Positions 27,329-36,308 of a stretch of 41,047 bases of DNA are shown here, piece after piece. Every line of letters begins with the position of its first letter. Positions within the stretch are counted from its first letter, which is position 1. The position numbers were made by a program, and so were the translations under genes. The notes under the pieces were generated by a model, which was not told the origin of the DNA, did not search any database, and worked only from the letters and a program-made list of their open reading frames with translations. The stretch is taken from the NCBI GenBank assembly GCA_018823025.1, contig JAHJJI010000018.1, forward strand, positions 1 to 41,047. Direction: 5' to 3'. This DNA is from Gammaproteobacteria bacterium. Its GTDB lineage: Bacteria; Pseudomonadota; Gammaproteobacteria; Burkholderiales; Sulfuricellaceae.

Positions 27329-28939
27329 TCAGCGTTTCAGGTGACCGTAGGCGGGCAAGGTCTGCAAGCGGGTGTCCGTTAAAGGCACCCCAACAGTGAA
27401 GTGATAAAGGCTTTGCATCCTTTTCCCCTTCAGCCCCAGCGCCTCATGTACCCCATCGTCAAAGAAACACCCGATTCCCGTGCCGCGCACTCCGGCCGCT
27501 TCTGCTTCCAGATACAGCACCTGTCCCAACATGCCCGCTTCCCAGAAGAGTTGCCGGTAAACCCAAGGTCCCAAAGCAAGGCTGGCTTCGTACTCGGCCA
27601 GCATACCCAGGCTGAAGGCGCCGTCTGCAGCAATTTCCTGATGGCAAGACAAAGCGCGCGCGGCATCGCGCATATCGGCCGCCACCAAACGGAATAGCGG
27701 CAAATGCGCAGGACAGCCGTCCACCCGTTTCCATTCAAACTCCTTGCTGAACAAAGTGCGTAGCATGTCCCCGCGTTCCGCATTACGCAGGAATAGATAC
27801 AATCCTGGTTCCAGACCATCGACACGATGTACGAACAGCACCAGATCAATCCGTGGCGCCCATGAAATCTCATCCCAGGGCGGGATGCCAGGGCGCGGCA
27901 GGGTCAGGTCGAGCATGCGGAAAAAGACGTTGCGCGAAATACTGCCGATACCGTCAAAAGACTGGGCGCTGCGTCGCTGCTGAATGATTTCGATGGCGCT
28001 GCGGGTACAGGACGAATTCAATGGCACAGGCAACTTCGGTACTTGCCAGGTGCTTTCCTGCGTTTCAGGTTTGGCGCAGGCCTCTGCGACTTTGTCTATG
28101 GCCGGCCAGTCGTGCATGTGATTAACGGAGAGCGTATTCGCCTGCCCTAGCCACACGCCAGCGCCAGCAGCCATCAACAGTTTTTCTGGCGCAACCGCCT
28201 CTGCTACGGCCTGCAGCGACACCTGCAACATGATGTCAGGGTGTTCTCGTTCAGCCTGGACATTATCCCCGCTCCGGTCTGTGCCAAGCACTCGGCCAAT
28301 CTCGGCATCCGACCAGCCATTCAGCAATTTCACCGTCCAGCCGAGCGTAGCGGCAGCATAGCGCACAGCGGCGATGGCATGGCCGACATCGTGCTGACAA
28401 TAGCGGAAGGCGCGTTCACCGTATTTCCAGGCTTCACGCCAATGAATCGAGGTCAGTCCGATCAGAATGACGTTCGTCGGCAAGCCACGCTCTCCGTCCG
28501 CAAAGCGGCAACGTTGTTCCAGCAGGTGATCGCGGCTCAAATAATGGTGCACCCCATCCACAACCCCGGCACAGCCTTGCGCCACCACATAGGCTTCAGT
28601 CGGATGCAGATTGCCACTGGACGGGTTGCAGCGAAGTGCCCAACGAGTCTCATCATATTGCTTCCAGGCCGAGATACCGAAAGACAACTGCAGCAATGCC
28701 GCCAGGCTGTTCAGATCAAGCGGCTGAGGCTCGATGCCTGGCTGCTGATAGAACTCGGCATAGCCTGGGCCGGCAGACGCATCCAGCAAAGGCAGTTCCA
28801 ATCGCGGGCTGCCTGCGTAGGTGCGGAAGGGATCAGGCTGGCTGTTCCAGTCCATCCCGTCCGGCCCCGCTGCATAACGCTGGAATTGGTGCTTGCTGCG
28901 CTGGTGGTAAGCCAGCACGGTATCAAGTGCTGTAGTCAT
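27329..28939 (-). CDS. SagB/ThcOx-type nitroreductase-fold oxidoreductase, tandem
   Basis: FMN-dependent oxidoreductase family. The 536-residue product contains two nitroreductase-like halves. The first spans about 70-270 (LSFGISAWKQYDETRWALRCNPSSGNLHPTEAYVV, then HDVGHAIAAVRYAAATLGW), with the typical S-G-N-L-H-P-T-E motif. The second spans about 310-525 (IEIIQQRRSAQSFDG, LEAEAAGVRGTGIGCFFDD). SagB proteins often oxidise azolines in peptide natural products, but no SagC/D (YcaO) or precursor gene is here; the tandem-domain subgroup is common in proteobacteria with unknown substrate. The start overlaps the upstream VOC gene by 17 bases. Confidence 0.88.
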   Translation of the reverse strand: MTTALDTVLAYHQRSKHQFQRYAAGPDGMDWNSQPDPFRTYAGSPRLELPLLDASAGPGYAEFYQQPGIEPQPLDLNSLAALLQLSFGISAWKQYDETRWALRCNPSSGNLHPTEAYVVAQGCAGVVDGVHHYLSRDHLLEQRCRFADGERGLPTNVILIGLTSIHWREAWKYGERAFRYCQHDVGHAIAAVRYAAATLGWTVKLLNGWSDAEIGRVLGTDRSGDNVQAEREHPDIMLQVSLQAVAEAVAPEKLLMAAGAGVWLGQANTLSVNHMHDWPAIDKVAEACAKPETQESTWQVPKLPVPLNSSCTRSAIEIIQQRRSAQSFDGIGSISRNVFFRMLDLTLPRPGIPPWDEISWAPRIDLVLFVHRVDGLEPGLYLFLRNAERGDMLRTLFSKEFEWKRVDGCPAHLPLFRLVAADMRDAARALSCHQEIAADGAFSLGMLAEYEASLALGPWVYRQLFWEAGMLGQVLYLEAEAAGVRGTGIGCFFDDGVHEALGLKGKRMQSLYHFTVGVPLTDTRLQTLPAYGHLKR

Positions 28940-29321
28940 GCGAATATCGCACCTGTTGAATCAGCTCGATCGCGTTGCCATCAGGGTCACGACAGAATAA
29001 TGCGGGCCGGCCGGTGCTGCTCAGAGTATAGGCAACGCCAGCCAGATCCAGGGTCTGTTTAAGCGCCGTCAGGTCGTTAATGGCAAGGGCGATATGGCGG
29101 TCGCGTCCGCCATGCGCGGGCCGCCCATCCACTGGATCAGGATTGGGCAGCGCCAGCAGATGAATCTGCTGCTCGCCAATCTCGTACCACACGCCAGCGA
29201 AGGACATCTCCGGCCTGGCGGATGAAGGAGTCAACCCAAGCACGTTTTCATAGAAGGTACGAGCCCGTGCCAGGTCTGAGACCAGCAGGGAGGCATGCAA
29301 AAATCCGCTAATTTCAGGCAT
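28923..29321 (-). CDS. VOC-family (glyoxalase/bleomycin-resistance fold) protein
   Basis: Small metalloprotein of 132 residues with two beta-alpha-beta-beta-beta units. Candidate metal ligands are H9 (FLHASLLVSDLARARTFYENVLGL), the His of RDRHIALAI (about 76) and the Glu of GNAIELIQQV (about 118). The substrate is unknown; similar small VOC proteins act as dioxygenases, glyoxalases or resistance proteins. It lies between the EamA transporter (26 bases) and the SagB-type gene (overlap), implying one operon. Confidence 0.9.
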   Translation of the reverse strand: MPEISGFLHASLLVSDLARARTFYENVLGLTPSSARPEMSFAGVWYEIGEQQIHLLALPNPDPVDGRPAHGGRDRHIALAINDLTALKQTLDLAGVAYTLSSTGRPALFCRDPDGNAIELIQQVRYSHDYST

Positions 29322-29347
29322 AGAATATTTAGTCCGCTCAAATTTTA

Positions 29348-30259
29348 CTAGGCTGGGGAAGTATCATGCTCCAGCTTACCGGAAAACAGGCTGGCGGCAA
29401 CGATCATCGCGCCGCCCAGCCATTCCTGGGCTGTCATCACCTCACCGGCAAGCAGGTAGCTTGCTACCGCCGCCACGACCAGCTCGAACAGGAAGATCAC
29501 GATCGCCTGGTTGGCCGGCGCCCTTGCCAGGCCGTATTGCACGGTCAGCGTCACGGCAAAAATCAGGATGCTGACCAACAACAGCCAAGCCCATCCAGAA
29601 ACAGGCAACACCGGCAAAGCCGCCAGCGTGGCGGGCTGGTAAATCAGCGCCAGCAACGACAGCACACTGACGCCGACCCATACGCTCAGCGATTTCAGCC
29701 AGATATCGGATGCCTCGGCGCGGCGCGACAGCACATTGGTGGCGGCGAACGTCAACCCTGCGGAAAGCGCCATCCACTCTGCCGTATTCTGCGGCAGCGG
29801 CAGACCCAGGCTCGGCCGCCACAGCATCACCACGGCGCCCGCAAAAGAAAGCACCATCACCAGGTAACCGTGAAAGTGAAGGCGCTCGTGCAGAAGCAGG
29901 CGCGCCAGCAGCACCGTCCACAGCGGCGAGAGGTAAAACAGCAACAACACCCGCATCACTTCGCCGTCGATGACTGCCAGCACGTAGGCGAGATTGGTCC
30001 AGCCCGCCGTCAGCCCGATCAGCAGCAGAATCGGTGGAAAATGGCGCAGCCGCAAACGCTCTGAATACAGGGTGAAGCCCAGTATCAGAGGGATCAAATA
30101 GGTGGCAAAACTGGAAAGCGCGCCTGAAACACCCATCTGTTCGAGTAGCCGATAGGGATACCAGATCAATCCCCAGATGATCGCGCCCGAGAGCAAACCG
30201 GAAATGGCCAGAAGTTTTTCTTTGGATGCCACGCTGCGAGCCTTTATAATGTTGTGCAT
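29348..30259 (-). CDS. EamA/DMT-family membrane transporter
   Basis: Inner-membrane protein of 303 residues with about ten hydrophobic helices in two five-helix EamA repeats (first: LLSGAIIWGLIWYPYRLLEQMG; second: WMALSAGLTFAATNVLSRRAEA). The family exports amino acids, nucleotides or other metabolites; the cargo is not identifiable. The first 20 residues are basic and would overlap the candidate dapC promoter at 30222-30250; a GTG at 30232 (VASKEKLLAISG) is an alternative start. First gene of a minus-strand operon with the VOC and SagB-type genes. Confidence 0.9.
   Translation of the reverse strand: MHNIIKARSVASKEKLLAISGLLSGAIIWGLIWYPYRLLEQMGVSGALSSFATYLIPLILGFTLYSERLRLRHFPPILLLIGLTAGWTNLAYVLAVIDGEVMRVLLLFYLSPLWTVLLARLLLHERLHFHGYLVMVLSFAGAVVMLWRPSLGLPLPQNTAEWMALSAGLTFAATNVLSRRAEASDIWLKSLSVWVGVSVLSLLALIYQPATLAALPVLPVSGWAWLLLVSILIFAVTLTVQYGLARAPANQAIVIFLFELVVAAVASYLLAGEVMTAQEWLGGAMIVAASLFSGKLEHDTSPA
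30222..30250 (+). promoter_or_regulatory. Candidate sigma-70 promoter for dapC-dapD
   Basis: TTGGAT (30222-30227), 17-base spacer, TATAAT (30245-30250), with the dapC GTG 36 bases further on. The -10 and spacing are ideal and the -35 is moderate. It lies inside the first codons of the divergent transporter. Confidence 0.5.
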
Positions 30260-30285
30260 CTAGAAACGTTACCATACCGAAAATC

Positions 30286-31497
30286 GTGAACCCCAACCTC
30301 GACCTGCTCCACCCCTACCCGTTCCAGAAGCTGCGCGACCTGTTCCGCGGCGTGACGCCTAACCCGGATTACAGTCCGATCAATCTTTCCATCGGTGAAC
30401 CGAAGCACGCCACGCCCGACTTCATTCGCCGCGCACTGGCTGAAAATCTGGACGGACTGGCCAATTATCCCACAACCCAGGGCAGCGATGCGCTGCGTCA
30501 GGCTATCGGCGCCTGGATCGAGCGCCGTTACGGCATTCCACCGCTCAACCCGAACACCCAGATCCTGCCGGTGAACGGCAGCCGCGAGGCGCTGTTCGCC
30601 TTCGCCCAGGCGGTCATCGACACCAGCAAGCCGGACCCGGTCATCATTTTCCCCAACCCGTTTTACCAGATTTACGAGGGCGCGGCGCTGCTCGCCGGGG
30701 CTACGCCGTACTTCCTCAACACCACACCGGAAAATGGCTACGCCATGAATTTTTCCAGCGTCCCTGAGGAAATCTGGAAACGCACCCAGCTGGTCTATGC
30801 CTGCTCCCCCGGTAACCCTACCGGCAAAGTGATGGATATCGAGGAATGGTCACATCTGTTCGATCTGTCCGACAAATACGGATTCATTATCGCCGCCGAC
30901 GAATGCTATTCGGAACTGTATCCGCTTGAGCATGTACCCCCGCTCGGCGCACTGCAGGTCGCGCACCAGCTGGGCGGCGAAGACTATGGCCGGCTGGTGG
31001 TTTTCAATAGCCTGTCCAAGCGCTCCAACGTGCCCGGCATGCGCTCCGGCTTCGTCGCCGGCTGCGAGTCCATCCTGGAAAAATTCCTGCTTTACCGCAC
31101 CTACCATGGCTGCGCCATGAACCCTGCGGTGCAGGCAGCGAGCGCAGCAGCCTGGAACGATGAAGCCCATGTCGAGGAAAATCGCCGCCTTTACCGGGAA
31201 AAATTTGCCACCGTCACCCCGCTTCTGCAGCAAGCCCTCAAAGTAGAGGAGCCTGATGCCGCGTTTTACCTGTGGGCACAGACACCGGTCTCCGATACGG
31301 AATTCGCGAAAGCACTGTACCGGGATTATAATGTCACCCTTTTGCCCGGCAGTTTTCTCGCGCGCGAGGCACATGGCCTCAACCCCGGTACGAATTTCGT
31401 CCGCATCGCACTGGTCGCTCCACTGGCGCAATGCGTGGAAGCAGCGGAAAGAATCCAGAATCTCGTCAAAACCTTGTCATCAGGAAAAACAACATGA
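30286..31497 (+). CDS. dapC: Succinyldiaminopimelate transaminase DapC
   Basis: Forms N-succinyl-LL-2,6-diaminopimelate in lysine and peptidoglycan-precursor synthesis, PLP-dependent. The 403-residue product begins at GTG ([20 protein letters not shown]), typical of beta/gammaproteobacterial DapC. Fold-type I aminotransferase motifs are [46 protein letters not shown] and [17 protein letters not shown], the last with the PLP lysine. No clear ribosome-binding site precedes the GTG. It overlaps dapD by four bases. Confidence 0.96.
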   Translation: MNPNLDLLHPYPFQKLRDLFRGVTPNPDYSPINLSIGEPKHATPDFIRRALAENLDGLANYPTTQGSDALRQAIGAWIERRYGIPPLNPNTQILPVNGSREALFAFAQAVIDTSKPDPVIIFPNPFYQIYEGAALLAGATPYFLNTTPENGYAMNFSSVPEEIWKRTQLVYACSPGNPTGKVMDIEEWSHLFDLSDKYGFIIAADECYSELYPLEHVPPLGALQVAHQLGGEDYGRLVVFNSLSKRSNVPGMRSGFVAGCESILEKFLLYRTYHGCAMNPAVQAASAAAWNDEAHVEENRRLYREKFATVTPLLQQALKVEEPDAAFYLWAQTPVSDTEFAKALYRDYNVTLLPGSFLAREAHGLNPGTNFVRIALVAPLAQCVEAAERIQNLVKTLSSGKTT

Positions 31498-32315
31498 ACG
31501 AACTACAGAGCATTATCGATGAAGCCTTTGAACGCCGCGCCGACATCACCCCGCGCAACGTCGATTCCAAACTCAAGGACAGCGTCGAGCAGGTGATCGA
31601 CTTGCTGGACAAAGGCGAGTTGCGCGTAGCGGAAAAAATCAATGGCGACTGGGTCACCCACCAGTGGCTGAAGAAGGCGGTGCTGCTGTCGTTCCGCATG
31701 GAAGACAACTTCTTCATCAAGGGCGGCTTTACCAACTATTTCGACAAAGTGCCGTCCAAGTTCGCCGATTACAACTCCAAGGATTTCCGCGATGGCGGCT
31801 TCCGCGTGGTGCCGCCTGCCGCTGCACGCCGTGGCTCGTTCATCGGCAAAAACGTCGTGCTGATGCCCTCCTACGTCAACATCGGCGCCTATGTCGGTGA
31901 AGGCACCATGGTCGACACCTGGGCCACCGTCGGTTCCTGCGCCCAGATCGGCAAGAACGTCCACCTCTCCGGGGGCGTCGGCATCGGCGGCGTGCTCGAG
32001 CCGGTTCAGGCCAACCCCACCATCATCGGCGACAACTGCTTCATCGGCGCCCGCTCCGAAGTGGTCGAAGGCGTTATTGTGGAAGACAACGCGGTCATCT
32101 CGATGGGCGTCTACATCGGGCAGTCCACCAAGATCTACGACCGCGAAACCGGCGAAGTCACCTACGGCCGCGTCCCCGCCGGTTCGGTAGTCGTGTCCGG
32201 CAACCTGCCCTCCAAGGACGGCAGCTACAGCCTGTACTGCGCCGTGATCGTGAAGAAAGTTGACGAGAAGACTCGCAGCAAGGTCGGCATCAACGAATTG
32301 TTGCGCGGGATCTAA
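31494..32315 (+). CDS. dapD: Tetrahydrodipicolinate N-succinyltransferase DapD
   Basis: Succinylates tetrahydrodipicolinate using succinyl-CoA, the step before DapC. The 273-residue product has the DapD N-terminal domain ([17 protein letters not shown]) and the left-handed beta-helix of hexapeptide repeats (about 100-220: [56 protein letters not shown]). The ATG at 31494 overlaps the dapC stop (ATGA), with AGGA eight bases upstream. The frame is open further upstream inside dapC, but DapD proteins start here. A large inverted repeat follows the stop. Confidence 0.98.
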   Translation: MNELQSIIDEAFERRADITPRNVDSKLKDSVEQVIDLLDKGELRVAEKINGDWVTHQWLKKAVLLSFRMEDNFFIKGGFTNYFDKVPSKFADYNSKDFRDGGFRVVPPAAARRGSFIGKNVVLMPSYVNIGAYVGEGTMVDTWATVGSCAQIGKNVHLSGGVGIGGVLEPVQANPTIIGDNCFIGARSEVVEGVIVEDNAVISMGVYIGQSTKIYDRETGEVTYGRVPAGSVVVSGNLPSKDGSYSLYCAVIVKKVDEKTRSKVGINELLRGI

Positions 32316-32323
32316 ACCCTTTT

Positions 32324-32398
32324 TGCCACAGAGCGCACAGAGATCACAGAGCGGACGTTGTAAGATTTGCCTCTGTGTTCTCTGTGAACTCTGTGGCA
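32324..32398. repeat. 28-bp-arm inverted repeat of CACAGAG type after dapD
   Basis: The arms are 32324-32351 and 32371-32398 (25 of 28 positions complementary) with a 19-base loop. Each arm contains three CACAGAG units spaced nine to ten bases apart. It lies eight bases after the dapD stop and ends 12 bases before the next ATG, so it may act as a terminator or attenuator. It belongs to the same general style of short palindromic element as 20368-20476. Confidence 0.8.
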
Positions 32399-32410
32399 TA
32401 GGCCTTAACC

Positions 32411-34192
32411 ATGTGCGGCATCTGCGGCGAATTGCGCTTTGACAACACCTCTCCTGACACTGCGGCCATTCAGCAGATGTCGGACAAGCTCGCCCGCCGC
32501 GGCCCCGACCACGAAGGCCTGATCAGCGACGGTCCGCTGGCTTTCGGTCACCGTCGCCTGTCCATCATCGACCTTTCCCCCAGCAGCGACCAGCCGATGG
32601 TGGACAAGGAACTCCGCCTTTCCCTGGTGTTCAACGGCACCATCTACAACTACAAGGAACTGCGCAGCGAACTGGTGGAGATGGGCTACACCTTCTTCTC
32701 CGAAGGCGACAGCGAAGTCATCCTCAAGGCCTACCATGCCTGGGGCGAGAAGTGCGTGGAACGCTTCTACGGCATGTTCGCCTTCGCCGTGTGGGACATG
32801 CGCCACACCAACCTGTTCCTGGCGCGGGACCGCTTTGGCATCAAGCCGCTGTATTACTCGCTGGACGGCGCCAGCCTGCGCTTCGCCTCCAGCCTCCAGG
32901 CGCTGCTTGCCGCAGGCGGCGTGGACACCAGCATCGACCCGATCGCCCTGCACCACTACTTCACCCTGCACGCCGTGGTACCGGCTCCGCGCACCATCCT
33001 CAACGGCGTGAAAAAGCTGCCCCCGGCCACCACCATGACGGTGAGCGCCGAAGGCCAGGTTACCCAGCGCACCTACTGGAGCCTGGACGCCACCCGCCCG
33101 GCGCACAATCTGTCCGAGCAGGACTGGCTGAAGGCCACCCGCGCAGTCCTGACCCGTGCCGTGGAGCGCCACCGTTTGGCCTCCGATGTGCCGGTCGGAG
33201 TGCTGCTCTCCGGCGGGCTGGACTCCAGCCTGCTGGTGGGCCTGCTGGCCGACCACGTCGACGACCTGCTGACCTTCTCGGTGGGCTTCGAGGATGTCGG
33301 TGAAGGCGCGGAGAAAGCCGACGAATTCGAGTATTCAGACCAGGTAGTGGAACGCTTCAAGCCCCGCCACCACAAATACCTGATTCCCAACGCTGAAGTC
33401 CTGAAGCGCCTGCCCGAGGCTGTTTCCAGCATGGCCGAGCCGATGGTCGGCCAGGATGCGGTGGCGTTCTACCTGCTTGGCGAACGGGTTGCGGATGAGG
33501 TGAAGGTCGTACTTTCCGGCCAGGGCGCGGACGAGGTGTTCGGCGGCTACTTCTGGTATCCGCGCATGGACGAAGCCACAGGCTCCGCCCTCGACCGCTT
33601 CCGCAACCACTATTTCGACCGCGACCATGCGGAATACCTGGAAACCATCGCCCCGGCCTGGCATGTGCCGGACGTCACCGCCGAACTGGTGGAGCGTGAA
33701 CTGACCAAGCCCAAGGCCGATTGTTTCCTCGACCAGGTGCTGCGCTTCGACGCCACCACGCTGGTCGTCGATGACCCGGTCAAGCGCGTCGACAACATGA
33801 CCATGGCGTGGGGCCTGGAAGCGCGCGTCCCCTTCCTCGACCATGAACTGGTGGAACTGGCAGCCAAGATGCCGCCTTCGCTGAAGCTCAAGGAAGGCGG
33901 AAAGTTTCCGCTCAAGGCCATCGCCCGCGGGTTGATCCCGGATGGAGTGATCGACCGCCCTAAAGGCTATTTCCCGGTGCCGGCGCTAAAATACGTGCGC
34001 GGCGATTTCCTCGAGTTCATGCGCAAAATTTTGATGTCGGACGCCTGCATCAAACGCGGCCTCTACCAGCGCCCCTATGTGGAAAAGCTACTGGCCGAAC
34101 CCGAAGCCCATTTCACCCGCATCCAGGGCAGCAAGCTATGGCACCTGGCACTGCTGGAACTATGGCTGCAACTGAACGTAGACAACGGCTAG
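32411..34192 (+). CDS. N-acetylglutaminylglutamine amidotransferase (AsnB-like)
   Basis: Glutamine-dependent amidotransferase of the asparagine-synthetase fold. The subgroup makes the osmolyte N-acetylglutaminylglutamine amide. The 593-residue product has the class II glutaminase with Cys2 nucleophile (MCGICGELRFD) and RRGPDHEG. The ATP-pyrophosphatase domain has VLLSGGLDSSLLVGLL (263-278, P-loop SGGLDSS at 267-273), GQGADEVFGGYFWYP and DDPVKRVDNMTMAWGLEARVPFLD. Length and the last segments (RPKGYFPVPALKY, QGSKLWHLALLELWL) match the NAGGN group better than true AsnB. The partner synthetase and peptidase usually found beside it are absent here. No clear ribosome-binding site is seen; the gene starts 12 bases after the hairpin. 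Confidence 0.87.
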   Translation: MCGICGELRFDNTSPDTAAIQQMSDKLARRGPDHEGLISDGPLAFGHRRLSIIDLSPSSDQPMVDKELRLSLVFNGTIYNYKELRSELVEMGYTFFSEGDSEVILKAYHAWGEKCVERFYGMFAFAVWDMRHTNLFLARDRFGIKPLYYSLDGASLRFASSLQALLAAGGVDTSIDPIALHHYFTLHAVVPAPRTILNGVKKLPPATTMTVSAEGQVTQRTYWSLDATRPAHNLSEQDWLKATRAVLTRAVERHRLASDVPVGVLLSGGLDSSLLVGLLADHVDDLLTFSVGFEDVGEGAEKADEFEYSDQVVERFKPRHHKYLIPNAEVLKRLPEAVSSMAEPMVGQDAVAFYLLGERVADEVKVVLSGQGADEVFGGYFWYPRMDEATGSALDRFRNHYFDRDHAEYLETIAPAWHVPDVTAELVERELTKPKADCFLDQVLRFDATTLVVDDPVKRVDNMTMAWGLEARVPFLDHELVELAAKMPPSLKLKEGGKFPLKAIARGLIPDGVIDRPKGYFPVPALKYVRGDFLEFMRKILMSDACIKRGLYQRPYVEKLLAEPEAHFTRIQGSKLWHLALLELWLQLNVDNG

Positions 34193-34379
34193 AAGATAGC
34201 CACCTCTTACCAGCTTTACGCGACCCTCAGCTTGTCGGCCTAAACCGCCATCCAAAATTTGCCGAATTCGACAAAACGGAATCGCGCCGGAATGCCTGCT
34301 TTCAAAAATCTTGAACTGGCGCTATCGACCCATTCCGGCCAGTCGTGCCATGTGAGTGCAGACGTTCAGAACCAAAACC
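34193..34379. other. Intergenic, no gene recognised
   Basis: Spacer between two convergent genes. Nothing coding is seen before the terminator at 34380. Confidence 0.4.
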
Positions 34380-34411
34380 ACAAACAAAAACAGCGACCCG
34401 AAAGCCGCTGT
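34380..34411 (-). terminator. Rho-independent terminator of the VPLPA-CTERM gene
   Basis: On the minus strand ACAGCGGC, a TTTCGG loop and GTCGCTGT (one G-T pair), followed at once by TTTTTGTTTG. The hairpin starts 21 bases after the gene's stop. A classic stem plus T run. Confidence 0.85.
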
Positions 34412-34432
34412 AATTGTGAGCAATAAGATCTA

Positions 34433-35272
34433 TTAAGCTGCTTTACGCCGCGCCACGCCGATCAAGCCAAGCAAACCCGAACCGAGCAGCCATGCAGTGG
34501 CGGGGATAGGGACAGGTGCAGAAACGATTGAAGGTATGTAGCTTGTGGCAAGAGCATTGGCGCCCAGATTAAGAGCCACCGAACTGCCACTTACTAACGC
34601 ACTGAAGGAGCCATTAAAAGTGTTTGAGTTCACAGGGGTCGTTATCGGACACCCATACTGATTTCCGACGCATTGATCAGTGGTTAAATAGGATAAGCCA
34701 TCCGCCGCCTCGTAAAAAAGTTTTTGATTGATCATGCCGCCGTTAAAAGAACGGAAATCAATACTTGAATTTGTAGATACACGCTCTCCAATCTCAGCCA
34801 GTCCCGTAACATTTATAGAAAGTTGGTAGGGAATAATGACTTGGTAAGTCCCGGCGGTATTAAAAGTCAAAGTCAACGGCTGACTTCCATACTCTGAGAA
34901 GCTAAGAGCGCCAGCCAAACCATTTTGAGCTAGAGCAGTTGCTGACATTCCAGTTGTTGTACTGCTTGCTGTGCCGACATTTCCCTCCGCAACAGATTGG
35001 TTGAATTGAGGTGCGGAGGAATACGGCATACTGCCACTAGGAAAAGGGTAAGTTCTCGCATTTGAATACGCCAACCCCCCTCCGAATGAAGGAAATCTGA
35101 GTGTGTACTCCGAATTTAAGAGAAGTTGATTGTTTGAATAAACCTGTATGTCATTCCAGTTTATCGTTGTGGATGCGCTGCTGATTTGAGCAGCATTCAC
35201 ACTGGTTGCCAATACTAAAGCAGTTGCGGCTGACGCTGATTTTAAAAACCGCATTGTTTGCTTGATTTTCAT
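34433..35272 (-). CDS. Secreted VPLPA-CTERM protein, function unknown
   Basis: The 279-residue product has a signal peptide (about 1-28, with SAATALVLATSVNAA) and a beta-rich, Ser/Thr/Asn-rich body with one possible disulfide pair (CVGNQYGC). It ends in the exosortase-type signal VPIPATAWLLGSGLLGLIGVARRKAA. Such proteins are exported, processed by an exosortase and placed at the cell surface or in extracellular matrix; no exosortase is in this window. GGAGGGGA lies six bases before the ATG. The body matches no family I recognise. Its last 20 or so codons are nearly the same DNA as in the next two genes. Confidence 0.85.
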   Translation of the reverse strand: MKIKQTMRFLKSASAATALVLATSVNAAQISSASTTINWNDIQVYSNNQLLLNSEYTLRFPSFGGGLAYSNARTYPFPSGSMPYSSAPQFNQSVAEGNVGTASSTTTGMSATALAQNGLAGALSFSEYGSQPLTLTFNTAGTYQVIIPYQLSINVTGLAEIGERVSTNSSIDFRSFNGGMINQKLFYEAADGLSYLTTDQCVGNQYGCPITTPVNSNTFNGSFSALVSGSSVALNLGANALATSYIPSIVSAPVPIPATAWLLGSGLLGLIGVARRKAA

Positions 35273-35389
35273 TTTATTCCCCTCCAGTTTAGTTGTTAAT
35301 TCTTCTTCAATTATTCAGCCAACAAAATGTCTTCCATGTTTACAATGGTGCAGGAGCTAAGGCCTCCGTCATTGTGAGCGAGAACGCTA

Positions 35390-36235
35390 TTAAGCTGCTT
35401 TACGCCGCGCTACACCAACCAAACCTAGCAGGCCAGACCCTAACAACCACGCCGCCGCAGGAACCGGTACGGAAGCTACTCGGGTGGCAAGTAAATCGCC
35501 GCCATTAAATTTCAGCGTATTTCCGTCCACAATTAAAGTCGCCATCGTACCTGTACAGCCATCTGCTCCCCCAGCTTTACCATGTGAGAGACCCCATTCG
35601 CCATTTGTATCCACCGCCGGGCAAGTGCTTCTGAAGTCGCCAGTAACAGAATCCCAAGTATATGTACCCCGTTCCATACCATCTTGCCCCGTTGGGTCAG
35701 ATAAGGAACTGCCGTCTTGGCCCATCAAGTATGTTCCATTGCTCATGAACGTCATGGCGACTAAGCCGCCTGCTTGGCCGGAATTAGGGGCGTACGCAGT
35801 GGGGTCGTTTACGTACCAGGTGCCCAGGATCGAATTGGGTACATCGGCAATGCGAGAAATAGTGCCTGTTTCAATACCGCCTTCGCTAATCGTCATCGTA
35901 TCGCCGCTTATCTGAAATGCAAGCGAGCCCTGTGGATGCGATGAGCCCCATTCGCCGTTGGTATCCACCGACAAGGCATTCGAAAACGAGCCAGTTACTG
36001 GATTCCAGTTATACGTACCGCGCTCTATGCCAGGCATTCCTCCCACGCCTCCATCAGCATCCTGAATGTGCATAAACGTGCCATCGCTCATAAAAATAAG
36101 CTCGATGCCACCGGTTGTATCAGCACCACCCCAACTTCCAACGATACTAGAGGCGGAGGCTTCAAACGCAAGGCCGCCCAAGGACAAGGTTACGGCTAGC
36201 GATATGAGTAGACGCGAAAAGGTATGTGATTTCAT
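35390..36235 (-). CDS. Secreted VPLPA-CTERM protein with two internal repeats
   Basis: The product has 281 residues from the ATG at 36235 (MKSHTFSRLLISLAVTLSLG), preceded by AGGA at eight bases. A longer frame to 36337 overlaps the neighbouring gene's end and lacks a signal peptide. After a signal peptide cleaved near FEASA, the mature part holds two homologous beta units of about 100 residues, each with GSWGG or GTWYV, FMSDGTFMHIQD or FMSNGTYLMGQD, GMPGIERGTYNWNPVTGSF or GQDGMERGTYTWDSVTGDF, and VDTNGEWG. These look like lipocalin/beta-barrel type repeats. The C terminus is VPVPAAAWLLGSGLLGLVGVARRKAA. Predicted surface protein of unknown role. Confidence 0.86.
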   Translation of the reverse strand: MKSHTFSRLLISLAVTLSLGGLAFEASASSIVGSWGGADTTGGIELIFMSDGTFMHIQDADGGVGGMPGIERGTYNWNPVTGSFSNALSVDTNGEWGSSHPQGSLAFQISGDTMTISEGGIETGTISRIADVPNSILGTWYVNDPTAYAPNSGQAGGLVAMTFMSNGTYLMGQDGSSLSDPTGQDGMERGTYTWDSVTGDFRSTCPAVDTNGEWGLSHGKAGGADGCTGTMATLIVDGNTLKFNGGDLLATRVASVPVPAAAWLLGSGLLGLVGVARRKAA

Positions 36236-36308
36236 GTGGTTTATCCTGTTTGGGTTAATGTTTTTTATGTACTTGTATCTACTATGAAATTTTGAGCAAA
36301 GAGAACTA

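Noticed and set aside
31503-32399. Long minus-strand open frame opposite dapD
   Set aside because: Antisense to dapD and rich in Asp/Ala/Val/His with no family signature; a codon-bias artefact.
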